Assembly (NCBI GenBank): GCA_018668095.1
Contig: JABIQF010000146.1
Coordinates: forward strand, 1-28,200
Length of the DNA stretch: 28,200 nucleotides
Reading direction: 5' to 3'
Source of the DNA: Cellvibrionales bacterium
GTDB lineage: Bacteria > Pseudomonadota > Gammaproteobacteria > Pseudomonadales > UBA7434
Position 1 is the stretch's first letter; every line of letters starts with the position of its first letter. Under the pieces are notes generated by a model. That model did not search any database. It was not told the origin of the DNA and was given only the letters and a program-made list of their open reading frames with translations. Below are positions 1 through 7,571 of the stretch, one piece after another. The position numbers and the translations under genes are program-made.

Positions 1-581
1 AACATAACGGATAAGCCTTGTTGCTGAAAGCGTTTGGCTAACTTGCCAATCGTGGTTGTTTTGCCAGCGCCATTAACGCCTACCACTAAAATGACATACG
101 GTGATTGTGTGCGATCGATGACGAAGGGTTGGTCACTAGGGCTTAATGTAGCGGCCAGTTCAGCTTTGAGTTGTTCGTAGAGTGCCTCGGAATTTAATAG
201 CGCTTCACGTTCAATACTGTCGGCGAGCTTTGCCATAATGCGCGTGGTTGTATCGATGCCGACATCAGATATCAGTAATTGCGTTTCAATCTCTTCGAGT
301 AAATCATCATCAATTTCTTTTTTGCCCAGCAATAAGCGTCCTAGGCCGTCACCCAGTGAGCTGCTGGTTTTACTTAGCTTGCCTGATAAGCGTTGAAAGA
401 AGCCTTTGGGCTTTGCTTCGTTGCTAGCTTCAGTTTCGGAGATGCTTTGCTCATTGCTGCCAGTAATATCGGCATTATCAGTATTAACAGTATCCGATAC
501 TGCATGGGCATCAGCAGCTACCTCAGAAGAAGTATCTTGTTCGGGTGTATTCTTATTCCCGCGTTTAAGAAAGCGCAGCAT
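1..581 (-). CDS. ftsY: FtsY, signal recognition particle receptor (5' part, cut by window edge)
   Basis: Receptor GTPase that docks SRP-ribosome complexes at the inner membrane for co-translational insertion of membrane proteins. Read from the ATG at 579-581, the protein starts MLRFLKRGNK. Residues about 12-55 are acidic and rich in Asp, Glu, Ser and Thr: a short A domain, well below the nearly 200 residues in E. coli. The helical N domain follows (LGRLLLGKKEIDDDLLEEIE), then the G1 P-loop GVNGAGKTTTIGKLA near residue 167. The rest of the GTPase domain lies beyond base 1. It is divergent from rsmD, as in many gammaproteobacteria, where ftsE and ftsX often follow ftsY downstream. The identity is certain; the exact start has only a weak ribosome site. 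Confidence 0.95.
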   Translation of the reverse strand, partial: MLRFLKRGNKNTPEQDTSSEVAADAHAVSDTVNTDNADITGSNEQSISETEASNEAKPKGFFQRLSGKLSKTSSSLGDGLGRLLLGKKEIDDDLLEEIETQLLISDVGIDTTTRIMAKLADSIEREALLNSEALYEQLKAELAATLSPSDQPFVIDRTQSPYVILVVGVNGAGKTTTIGKLAKRFQQQGLSVM

Positions 582-672
582 AAATGGTCTCGTCAGTAGG
601 GTGTAGATTGTGTGTAAGTATTATGAAGATTGGGTCGTAAAGCGCCTATGTCGTTCTTCGAGTACTCTCGCG

Positions 673-678
673 TATAAT
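673..678 (+). promoter_or_regulatory. Candidate -10 element for rsmD
   Basis: A perfect TATAAT stands 87 bases before the rsmD ATG in the 183-base ftsY/rsmD divergent spacer, next to the palindrome GAGTACTC. No good -35 hexamer lies at 16-18 bases, so this rests on the -10 match alone. Nothing else in the spacer looks like a gene. Confidence 0.3.
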
Positions 679-764
679 CAGCCTTCGCAATAATAGATAT
701 CCTATCACTTATCTTTTGTATCGATAGCTGTATCTCAAACATTTTATGATGTAATTTAAACGAT

Positions 765-1349
765 ATGAAACGCAAAACGCCTAAAAAATCTACACTCTCA
801 ACTATTCGTATTATTGCGGGTCAATGGCGTGGTCGAAAATTACCCGTTGCTGTAATCGATGGCCTAAGGCCGACCGGTGATCGCATAAGAGAAACATTAT
901 TTAATTGGCTCGATGCTAATATTGATGGTGCACGTTGTTTGGATTTATTTGCCGGCAGTGGGGTTTTGGGGCTAGAGGCTTTATCACGTGGTGCTGGACA
1001 GGTGACAGCGCTCGATTCCAGCCGCGTTGCAGTGAGTGCTTTAGTCGAGGCGAGTCAGTTACTGAACACCTCAGCGTTACAGGCTATGCAAATGGATGCC
1101 ATACAATGGCTAAAATCGAAGCCGGCAGGGCCATTTGATCTAGTTTTTATTGATCCGCCTTTTCAAGCGGGTTTGCTTGATGAAACCTTAGCGCTATTAG
1201 CGGCATCGAATTGCTTGGCAGCGGGGGCGCTGGTTTATATTGAGCGAGATCGTAATGATGATCCTCCACAATTGCCTAATGGCTGGCAAATTCATAAAGA
1301 TAAAGTCGCTGGCAGTGTGAGTTACGGTCTATACAGCGTTGATACTTGA
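765..1349 (+). CDS. rsmD: RsmD, 16S rRNA (guanine-966-N2)-methyltransferase
   Basis: Methylates N2 of G966 in 16S rRNA within the assembling small subunit, using S-adenosylmethionine. The 194-residue protein shows family marks in order: basic N-terminus, RIIAGQWRGRKL (about 15-26), LRPTGDRIRETLFNWL (about 34-49), SAM-binding motif I LDLFAGSGVLGLEALSRGA (about 59-77), and the catalytic motif IV DPPF (130-133). Length is typical, with a slightly long Lys/Thr-rich start. coaD follows after about 80 bases, the usual pairing, so they are probably co-transcribed. Confidence 0.96.
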   Translation: MKRKTPKKSTLSTIRIIAGQWRGRKLPVAVIDGLRPTGDRIRETLFNWLDANIDGARCLDLFAGSGVLGLEALSRGAGQVTALDSSRVAVSALVEASQLLNTSALQAMQMDAIQWLKSKPAGPFDLVFIDPPFQAGLLDETLALLAASNCLAAGALVYIERDRNDDPPQLPNGWQIHKDKVAGSVSYGLYSVDT

Positions 1350-1431
1350 TGTTAGCTATGAATTTAAGTGATTGAGCCTAAATCCATTAGCGTTTAAAAT
1401 TCCCTCTTCGCAAAGTAGGAATACTGTTCAT

Positions 1432-1911
1432 ATGAGTCGAGTTGTTTATCCAGGGACGTTTGATCCCATTACTAATGGTCATGTTGATCTCGTCGAACGA
1501 GCGTCAAAATTATTTGATGGTGTCGTGGTGTGTGTGGCCGCGAGCAGCAAAAAAAAGCCGATGTTTACAACCGACGAACGTGTAGAGATGGCGAAGCTAG
1601 CGACTGCACATATTCCGAATGTGACCGTAACGGGATTTGATAAGTTATTAACGCACTTTCTTGAAGACCTTGGTGAGACAGTTGTGCTTAGGGGTTTAAG
1701 AGCCGTATCCGATTTCGAGTATGAATTTCAATTAGCGAATATGAATCGCGCCATTAAACAAGATTTTGAAACAGTGTTCCTTACTCCGGGTGATCATCTC
1801 ACCTATATTTCATCAACCTTAGTCAGAGAAATTGCTTCGCTACACGGTGATGTTTCTAAGTTTGTACCCGCCCCAGTATTAGCCGCTATTAATAAAAAAA
1901 TTAAAGCTTGA
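1432..1911 (+). CDS. coaD: Phosphopantetheine adenylyltransferase
   Basis: Transfers AMP from ATP to 4'-phosphopantetheine, giving dephospho-CoA, the penultimate step of coenzyme A synthesis. From the ATG at 1432 the protein is 159 residues, the same length as the E. coli enzyme. It starts MSRVVYPGTFDPITNGHVDL, which carries the nucleotidyltransferase (T/H)xGH-type signature TNGH. Further marks are LRGLRAVSDFEYEFQLANMN and YISSTLVREIASLHGDVSKF. A longer in-frame TTG start at 1372 would add 20 residues absent from the family; AGGA at 1417-1420 supports 1432. Its stop overlaps the next gene by one base (TGATG), suggesting translational coupling. coaBC, which acts earlier in the pathway, lies at 6193. 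Confidence 0.96.
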   Translation: MSRVVYPGTFDPITNGHVDLVERASKLFDGVVVCVAASSKKKPMFTTDERVEMAKLATAHIPNVTVTGFDKLLTHFLEDLGETVVLRGLRAVSDFEYEFQLANMNRAIKQDFETVFLTPGDHLTYISSTLVREIASLHGDVSKFVPAPVLAAINKKIKA

Positions 1912-3803
1912 TGTTCACATTGCTAGCTAAACGATATGGCGTAGTACTTTTATCTACGCTAGGTTTTTTTACGCTTCTTACATTGTCAGCATTGTCAGCA
2001 TTATCAGGCTGTACAGAAAATACTTCTTCAGCGAATGCTGATGCGATTGTTATAAGCAGCTCTGCAAATGAGAGTCAGGATAAAGATTTAGCGCCCGAGC
2101 CCGAAAGCAAAATCGTTAGTTTATATTCGGATCAGCTTACTGACACAAATAAAATTGCCCAAGGCAAAAAATTTATGGCGGTGACAGCCAACCCGCATGC
2201 AACAGAAGCCGCCTATGCCGTGTTAGAAAAAGGGGGCTCTGCTATTGATGCCGCTATTGCTGCACAAATGGTGTTAGGTTTAGTTGAGCCGCAATCCTCT
2301 GGCATTGGGGGTGGTGCGTTTATGTTGTACTGGGATGCCAATGAGAAAAAATTAATTGCTTATGATGGCCGAGAAGTTGCACCCATGGCGGCCGATGAAA
2401 ATTTATTTGTCGGGCAAGATGGCCAAACAGATAAATTTTTTGATGCGGTTATTGGTGGTAAAAGTGTCGGCGTGCCCGGTGTGATAAAAATGTTAGAAGA
2501 TGCGCATACAGAGTATGGTATGGCGTCATGGGCTTCGTTGTTTGATGATGCGATTGCGTTAGCGACCAATGGCTTTACCGTATCGGAACGGCTGCATACA
2601 TTAATTAAAGCGGTGCCTAAGGTGGATGATCGTGAACGTATTGCCGATTATTTATTTGATGATAATGGTAAGCCACTAGCTGTTGGTCATATTTTAAAAA
2701 ATACGGAATATGCGCAAACATTAAAAGTATTGGCGGTTAATGGAAGCGGTACGTTTTATCAAGGTCAGCTTGCTCAGCAAATTGTGGCCGCGACGAAAGA
2801 AGATAAAAACGCAGGTGAATTGTCGCTGAGTGATTTTGTTCAATACCAAGCGGTTCAGCGTCCAGCGCTGTGTAAGAAAATATTAACTTACCGCGTTTGT
2901 GGTATGGGTCCACCCTCTTCGGGTGCGAGTACAACATTAGCCATACTGGGTGTGTTAGAAAATCTTATTAGTAACCCTGAAGCGCAACGCGGTCATTATC
3001 AAGGCATGGAGCAAGATATTTTAAGTGCTCATTATTTTGTCGAAGCATCACGTTTAGCTTTTGCCGATCGCAATACCTATATTGCTGATCCTGATTTTAT
3101 TCACGTGCCTGTTTCGCAGCTGTTAGATGATGATTACTTGCAATTGCGAAGTCAGTTAATTTCTTCAGATCAGCCTATGACAGAAGTCGCTGCAGGTGAA
3201 TTTATCACGCCAGATGTCGGTCAGTATTTAATGCAGCCAAGTCCTGAATTAGTATCTACTACGCACCTCAGTATTGTTGATCAATACGGTAATGTCGTGA
3301 GTATGACTAGCAGTATTGAAACCGCATTTGGCTCGCGATTAATGGTGGGCGGATTTATTTTAAATAATCAGCTAACGGATTTTTCTTTTGTGCCGCGTCA
3401 TGCGGACAAAACGTTAGTGGCTAATCGTGTGCAAGGTGGCAAGCGTCCGCGTAGTTCTATGTCACCCATGATTGTTTTTAATCAAGATGATCAGCCGCTA
3501 TTAATTATTGGCTCGCCGGGTGGTAAAAAAATAATCCCCTATGTGGCGCGCGTGTTATATGAGGTTTTGTTTTTTGATAGCGCGTTGATTAGCAGTATTG
3601 AGCAGCCACATATATTAAACACCGGTCGGCAATTAGAGATTGAAAAAGGCGTTGGCAAAAATGTATTTGATGCTTTAGAAGCGATGGGGCATAAGCCTGT
3701 CTATAAATCGCAAACCAGTGGCTTGCATGCTATTAGTCGTCACAATAATGAATGGTTAGGTGTTGCTGATCCGCGCCGTGAAGGAACAGCTAAAGGAAAT
3801 TAA
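1911..3803 (+). CDS. ggt: Gamma-glutamyltransferase, predicted lipoprotein
   Basis: Cleaves the gamma-glutamyl bond of glutathione and related compounds, releasing or transferring glutamate; made as a precursor that self-cleaves into two subunits. The 630-residue protein has the family core: ATEAAYAVLEKGGSAIDAAI, EPQSSGIGGGAFMLYWD, PPSSGASTTLAILGVLE, then STTHLSIVD, where Thr450 should be the new N-terminal nucleophile, then GSPGGKKIIPYVARVL. The N-terminus has a hydrophobic stretch ending in the lipobox LSGC (Cys34), followed by Thr and a disordered Ser/Glu/Asp-rich segment. It is therefore probably anchored to the outer membrane facing the periplasm, not soluble as in E. coli. Start ATG at 1911 overlaps the coaD stop; an in-frame TTG at 1908 is the alternative. 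It converges on mutM with a 12-base gap. Confidence 0.93.
   Translation: MFTLLAKRYGVVLLSTLGFFTLLTLSALSALSGCTENTSSANADAIVISSSANESQDKDLAPEPESKIVSLYSDQLTDTNKIAQGKKFMAVTANPHATEAAYAVLEKGGSAIDAAIAAQMVLGLVEPQSSGIGGGAFMLYWDANEKKLIAYDGREVAPMAADENLFVGQDGQTDKFFDAVIGGKSVGVPGVIKMLEDAHTEYGMASWASLFDDAIALATNGFTVSERLHTLIKAVPKVDDRERIADYLFDDNGKPLAVGHILKNTEYAQTLKVLAVNGSGTFYQGQLAQQIVAATKEDKNAGELSLSDFVQYQAVQRPALCKKILTYRVCGMGPPSSGASTTLAILGVLENLISNPEAQRGHYQGMEQDILSAHYFVEASRLAFADRNTYIADPDFIHVPVSQLLDDDYLQLRSQLISSDQPMTEVAAGEFITPDVGQYLMQPSPELVSTTHLSIVDQYGNVVSMTSSIETAFGSRLMVGGFILNNQLTDFSFVPRHADKTLVANRVQGGKRPRSSMSPMIVFNQDDQPLLIIGSPGGKKIIPYVARVLYEVLFFDSALISSIEQPHILNTGRQLEIEKGVGKNVFDALEAMGHKPVYKSQTSGLHAISRHNNEWLGVADPRREGTAKGN
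1983..2009 (+). repeat. 9-bp tandem triplication inside the ggt signal peptide
   Basis: Three consecutive 9-base units (TTGTCAGCA, TTGTCAGCA, TTATCAGGC) encode LSA-LSA-LSG and end immediately before lipobox Cys34. The repeat lengthens the hydrophobic part of the signal peptide in frame. Confidence 0.85.
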
Positions 3804-3815
3804 CAGGGCAATTAA

Positions 3816-4631
3816 TTAATGTTGGCACTCGGGGCAGTAAAAAGTACTGCGTTGCCCTAGTCGAATTAATTTAATCGGTGTTTTACATTTTTGGCAAGGA
3901 AGTTTGTCGCGACCATAAACGCGAAGCGTTTGCTGAAAGTAACCTGGCTTTCCATCGCCCCCAACAAAATCTTTTAGTGTTGTGCCACCCATTTCAATTG
4001 AGGCGCTGAGCACATCAATAATATTTTTTGCCAGTAAGCCGTATTCTTTTTTTGTTAATCTACCAGCGGCTTTCCCTGGGCGAATGCCACTCATAAATAA
4101 GGCTTCGTTCGCATAGATATTTCCTGCGCCAACGACAATATGGTTATCCATAATAAAGTTTTTAACAGGGACTTTCTTGTTGCGTGATGCCTTAAAAAGA
4201 TGCTCGCCATTAAATTGTTCGTCAAAAGGTTCTGGCCCAAGCTTATTGAGTAGCGCGTGTTCAAAAGGGTTTTTGCCCAACCAAAGTACTGAGCCAAAGC
4301 GTCGAGGATCATTAAACCTTAGGCAAAGTTTATTCGGTAATTGAAAATCAACATGATCATGTTTTTGCAGAGCAGTCTTTTGTTCAACAATGCGTAAGCT
4401 GCCTGACATACCAAGGTGAATCATAAAATAGCCATGATCCAATTCGAATAATAAATATTTCGCTCGTCGAGAAATGGAGCGAACGGTATGCCCGGTGACT
4501 TTTTTTTCAAAGTCGTTTGGAATAGGCCAGCGAAAACGTCGCTCACGAATAGTGACGTGTGCGATTTTTTTCTTGGCGACAAAAGGATCTATGCCGCGTC
4601 GGGTCGTTTCTACTTCGGGTAGCTCAGGCAT
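3816..4631 (-). CDS. mutM: Formamidopyrimidine-DNA glycosylase (Fpg/MutM)
   Basis: Bifunctional glycosylase/AP lyase that removes 8-oxoguanine and formamidopyrimidines from DNA. At 271 residues it is standard length. It begins MPELPEVETTRRGI, with catalytic Pro2 and Glu3 once the initiator Met is removed. RRAKYLLFEL carries the conserved Lys58. GAGNIYANEALF is the helix-two-turn-helix region. The C-terminus holds a zinc finger with Cys246, Cys249, Cys266 and Cys269, and the Arg in GQRSTFYC. It follows rpmB-rpmG on the same strand, but a strong terminator separates it, so it probably has its own promoter in 4632-4692. Confidence 0.97.
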   Translation of the reverse strand: MPELPEVETTRRGIDPFVAKKKIAHVTIRERRFRWPIPNDFEKKVTGHTVRSISRRAKYLLFELDHGYFMIHLGMSGSLRIVEQKTALQKHDHVDFQLPNKLCLRFNDPRRFGSVLWLGKNPFEHALLNKLGPEPFDEQFNGEHLFKASRNKKVPVKNFIMDNHIVVGAGNIYANEALFMSGIRPGKAAGRLTKKEYGLLAKNIIDVLSASIEMGGTTLKDFVGGDGKPGYFQQTLRVYGRDKLPCQKCKTPIKLIRLGQRSTFYCPECQH

Positions 4632-4692
4632 TTTTATTCATTCTAGGGTCGGCTGTTGCGCGCTGTTAGATTTTGCCCTTTTCATGGGCAAT

Positions 4693-4722
4693 AAAAAACC
4701 CGCAAGCATGGCGGGTTTTTTT
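4693..4722 (-). terminator. Rho-independent terminator of rpmB-rpmG
   Basis: A perfect 11-bp stem (arms 4693-4703 and 4711-4721, sequences AAAAAACCCGC and GCGGGTTTTTT) with a 7-base loop. It lies just after the rpmG stop on the minus strand. The A and T runs make it function in either direction; on the minus strand it ends the ribosomal protein transcript before mutM. Confidence 0.88.
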
Positions 4723-4737
4723 AGGCGCGAATAAAGA

Positions 4738-4893
4738 CTACTTTATTTTGCCTTCTTTGTATGGAACGTGTTTGCGGACAACGGGGTCATATTTTTTGAC
4801 TTCCATTTTTTCCGGCATGGTGCGCTTGTTTTTATCAGTCGTGTAAAAATGGCCAGTGCCTGCTGATGAATTTAAACGAATTTTCTCTCTCAT
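4738..4893 (-). CDS. rpmG: 50S ribosomal protein L33
   Basis: Small protein of the large ribosomal subunit, 51 residues. The translation starts MREKIRLNSSAGTGHFYTTD and continues through KNKRTMPEKMEVKKYDP to a basic end (EGKIK). It lacks the paired CxxC motifs, so it is the zinc-free form of L33. It follows rpmB by 28 bases, the usual rpmB-rpmG pair. Confidence 0.97.
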   Translation of the reverse strand: MREKIRLNSSAGTGHFYTTDKNKRTMPEKMEVKKYDPVVRKHVPYKEGKIK

Positions 4894-4921
4894 AGCTACA
4901 ATCTCTTTTCTTTAAATAAGT

Positions 4922-5158
4922 TTAAACGGTTTCGCCGCGACCACGAAGCTCAGCAACAATCACATCGATACCTTTTTTGTCGATAATGCGCATGCCTTTA
5001 GACGATACACGTAAGCTGACAAAACGTTTTTCGGCTTCTAACCAAAAACGATGGCGATGCAAGTTAGGCAAAAAACGACGCTTAGTACGGTTTTTTGCAT
5101 GCGATACATTGTTACCCGTGATGGGGCGCTTGCCTGTTACTTGACAAACTTTGGACAT
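4922..5158 (-). CDS. rpmB: 50S ribosomal protein L28
   Basis: Large-subunit ribosomal protein of 78 residues, starting MSKVCQVTGKRPITGNNVSH and rich in Lys and Arg (AKNRTKRRFLPNLHRHRFW). The frame stays open upstream to 5248, but those residues are not part of L28, and a CCGGAG ribosome site with 7-base spacing to GGAG fits the ATG at 5158. First gene of the rpmB-rpmG operon. Confidence 0.97.
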   Translation of the reverse strand: MSKVCQVTGKRPITGNNVSHAKNRTKRRFLPNLHRHRFWLEAEKRFVSLRVSSKGMRIIDKKGIDVIVAELRGRGETV

Positions 5159-5265
5159 CTTAATTCTCCGGAGTATGAGTTCGCTGAAGCTTTGGCCGCA
5201 ACGACATACGCGATTATATGTTTCAGGCGGACGATAGTTTGACCACACTGTAAAAAGAGCGCGAC

Positions 5266-5294
5266 TTTATATCAGAACGAGGCGATCAAAACAA
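5266..5294 (-). promoter_or_regulatory. Candidate sigma-70 promoter for rpmB-rpmG
   Basis: On the minus strand TTGTTT (5289-5294) and TATAAA (5266-5271) are separated by exactly 17 bases, about 108 bases before the rpmB ATG. A second perfect TATAAT lies nearer the gene (5213-5218) but has only a poor -35. Either or both may drive the ribosomal protein operon. Confidence 0.5.
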
Positions 5295-5325
5295 GGATAA
5301 TGTCTTTAAGGAGGCAAAATCAGCG

Positions 5326-6000
5326 TTAAATCATCCCCATTTCAGCCATTGAGACGGTAATTGAGCCTGCCACGATAATATGGTCGAGCATGCGAATGTC
5401 GATTAATGCGAGCGCTTTGCCCAATTGAGTGGTCATTCTCTTGTCAGCTTGGCTCGGTTCTGCCGAGCCTGATGGATGGTTATGAGCAAATATGACGGCA
5501 GCGGCATTGTGTTGAATGCAGGCTCTAATAACCTCTCGAGGATAAACGCTGGCTTGGTCGATGGTGCCATAAAATAATGCTTCGCTGGCAATAACACGAT
5601 GCTGGTTATCCAAGAACAAGCACCAGAACACTTCGCGCTGCTCATTGGCGAGCACGTGCAGTAGGTAGTTTTGAGTGTCCTTAGGGCTGGTTAAGGCTGA
5701 GTCACGCTGTAATGTTTCTATCATGGCGCGTCTAGATAGTTCAAAGACGGCCTGTAAGGCAGCATATTTGGCGTCACCCATGCCGGCTATTGCCGTGAAT
5801 TCAATTCTTGAGGCATTGAGTAAGCCTTTAACGCCGGAAAATTGCTCGAGTAACTCGCGGCCAAGATCAACAGCGGTTTTGCCTCGAATACCGGTTCTTA
5901 GAAAGACAGCGAGTAATTCGGCGTCCGACAATGCTGTTGCGCCTTTGTTGAGTAGTTTTTCGCGGGGTCTTTCGGCCAAGGGCCAATCGATAATAGCCAT
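5326..6000 (-). CDS. radC: RadC family JAMM/MPN-domain protein
   Basis: Member of the RadC/YicR family. The original link to DNA repair is weak and the true function is unsettled. The 224-residue protein has an N-terminal helix-hairpin-helix-like region (TAIAGMGDAKYAALQAVFEL, about 69-88) and a C-terminal JAB domain with the full metal-binding pattern HNHPSGSAEPSQAD (His173, His175, Asp186). The start has a good AAGGAAGA ribosome site. It lies upstream of rpmB on the same strand and is divergent from coaBC, the standard gammaproteobacterial order. Confidence 0.95.
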   Translation of the reverse strand: MAIIDWPLAERPREKLLNKGATALSDAELLAVFLRTGIRGKTAVDLGRELLEQFSGVKGLLNASRIEFTAIAGMGDAKYAALQAVFELSRRAMIETLQRDSALTSPKDTQNYLLHVLANEQREVFWCLFLDNQHRVIASEALFYGTIDQASVYPREVIRACIQHNAAAVIFAHNHPSGSAEPSQADKRMTTQLGKALALIDIRMLDHIIVAGSITVSMAEMGMI

Positions 6001-6192
6001 ACTATCTTCCTTGATTCTGTTGTGGGTGGGTGCCCGTAATAGTGGGTACTCGCAATCCTAAGCGCGCTAATGTAAGGTTGCGCATCATTTGTTGCGGATA
6101 CAAAGCCGCTAAACAGCGTCCAATGCTGAAGATTATTTATACAGCATGCCGGGCTTCTAGTCATTAATTGTCGATATATCGATCAAGAATCT

Positions 6193-7419
6193 ATGCAATC
6201 ACTTCAAAATAAACGTTTGTTGTTAGGTATTACCGGCGGAATAGCGGCTTATAAAAGTCCCGATTTGGTTCGGCGTCTTCGTGATGCTGGTGCTGAAGTC
6301 CGTGTGGTGATGACGCGAGGTGCTTGTGAGTTTATTACGCCATTGACCTTGCAGGCCGTATCGGGAAATCGTGTACACGACACTTTATTAGATGCCGATG
6401 CAGAAGCGGCGATGGGTCATATTGAGTTAGCGCGATGGGCGGATGCCATTGTGATTGCGCCAGCGACTGCCGATTCTCTGGCCCGCTTTTCTGTGGGTCG
6501 TGCCGATGATCTACTCACGACATTGTTACGAGCGAGTGATGCGCCAGTATTGGTTGCGCCGGCGATGAATCAAGCTATGTGGCGCGACGAAGCGACACAG
6601 CAGCATTACCAAGCTTTATTAAGTCGAGGCTATCACTTTGTTGGCCCTGCCGAGGGCGCGCAAGCCTGTGGCGATACAGGCGCTGGCAGAATGACTGAGC
6701 CGTTAGAAATAGCCGAGCATGTTGCTGCTTTATTTAAAACGCAGTCACTGTCTGGTCAGCATGTAGTGATTACCGCAGGACCGACGCGAGAATTGATTGA
6801 CCCTGTGCGTTATGTCAGTAATTTCTCTACTGGCAAAATGGGTTTTGCGCTGGCGCAAGCAGCGGTTGAAGCGGGTGCGAAAGTCACCTTAATAGCCGGG
6901 CCGGTCAATTTGCCGACGCCAGATCGTGTTAATCGCATCGATGTGATTTCTGCTAACGATATGCTTGAGGCGGTAGAAGCTGTTGTGCCTAGTGCAACGT
7001 TGTTTATTGCCTCTGCTGCCGTTGCTGACTTCCGTCCGACGATTGCGGCTGATCAAAAAATTAAGAAAACCAGTGACAGTGACACCATGACGCTCGAGAT
7101 GGTTAAGAACCCTGATATTCTTGCTGCGGTTGCTGGTGCCGATAACGCGCCTTTTACAGTTGGCTTTGCGGCCGAGACGGAAGATTTAATTACTCACGCA
7201 AGGGATAAATTAACGCGTAAAGGTATCAATATGATAGTCGTCAATGATGTCTCGCGTGACGATATTGGTTTTGCTTCAGATACGAATGAAGTGACGGTAC
7301 TGGTTGATCACGAATCTACGAATCAATTAGACAGCGATTCAATTCATATTGATAAATGCGATAAGCACCATTTGGCGCGTCGCTTGGTTGAATTAATTGT
7401 CTCCCATTTAAAACACTAA
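6193..7419 (+). CDS. coaBC: Bifunctional phosphopantothenoylcysteine decarboxylase / phosphopantothenate-cysteine ligase
   Basis: Catalyses two consecutive CoA steps: CTP-dependent joining of 4'-phosphopantothenate to cysteine (CoaB, C-terminal), then FMN-dependent decarboxylation to 4'-phosphopantetheine (CoaC, N-terminal). The CoaC half (about 1-185) has GITGGIAAYK, His76 in GHIELARWAD, Asn126 in PAMNQAMW and Cys159 in QACGDTGAGRM. The CoaB half starts VVITAGPTRELIDPVRYVSN with Asn210, then NFSTGKMG and Lys289. All key residues are present and the 408-residue length is normal. In relatives dut follows; here algC does, after 152 bases without a gene. Confidence 0.97.
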   Translation: MQSLQNKRLLLGITGGIAAYKSPDLVRRLRDAGAEVRVVMTRGACEFITPLTLQAVSGNRVHDTLLDADAEAAMGHIELARWADAIVIAPATADSLARFSVGRADDLLTTLLRASDAPVLVAPAMNQAMWRDEATQQHYQALLSRGYHFVGPAEGAQACGDTGAGRMTEPLEIAEHVAALFKTQSLSGQHVVITAGPTRELIDPVRYVSNFSTGKMGFALAQAAVEAGAKVTLIAGPVNLPTPDRVNRIDVISANDMLEAVEAVVPSATLFIASAAVADFRPTIAADQKIKKTSDSDTMTLEMVKNPDILAAVAGADNAPFTVGFAAETEDLITHARDKLTRKGINMIVVNDVSRDDIGFASDTNEVTVLVDHESTNQLDSDSIHIDKCDKHHLARRLVELIVSHLKH

Positions 7420-7465
7420 TGGCATCTCATTTGAAACATTAATGGTCTCTCAGTTACATTAACTG
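7402..7465 (+). repeat. 23-bp imperfect tandem repeat at the coaBC stop
   Basis: Copy one (7402-7424) covers the last codons and stop of coaBC. Copy two (7425-7447) matches it at 18 of the first 21 bases (core CATTTRAAACAYTAATGG). A worn third copy follows to about 7465. It looks like a local duplication. Confidence 0.75.
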
Positions 7466-7514
7466 ACATATTCAATGAGGCGGTCGTTTAAGGAAGAGTA
7501 AGCTCTTTATTATT

Positions 7515-7569
7515 GGATGCAAAGATAATTAAGCATGCATCCCACCTTCGCTATAAACACCTCAGGTGG
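7515..7569 (+). promoter_or_regulatory. Inverted repeats in the algC leader, including one that pairs with its ribosome site
   Basis: GGATGCA (7515-7521) can pair with TGCATCC (7536-7542). CCACCT (7542-7547) is fully complementary to AGGTGG (7564-7569), the algC Shine-Dalgarno sequence; CACCT at 7558-7562 is a second possible partner. A stem here could limit algC translation. Inferred from sequence only. Confidence 0.4.
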
Positions 7570-7571
7570 CT

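Noticed and set aside
393..606. Two plus-strand open frames opposite ftsY
   Set aside because: They lie antisense to the well-supported N-terminus of FtsY and have no recognisable content.
1372..1431. Longer coaD start at a TTG
   Set aside because: Adds 20 residues before the conserved MSRVVYPGTFDP start and exceeds the family length; ATG at 1432 has a ribosome site.
5159..5248. N-terminal extension of rpmB
   Set aside because: The 30 extra codons are unlike L28, and the ribosome site at the 5158 start lies within them.
5675..6061. 128-codon plus-strand frame opposite radC
   Set aside because: Antisense to RadC, whose JAMM motif and start are clear.
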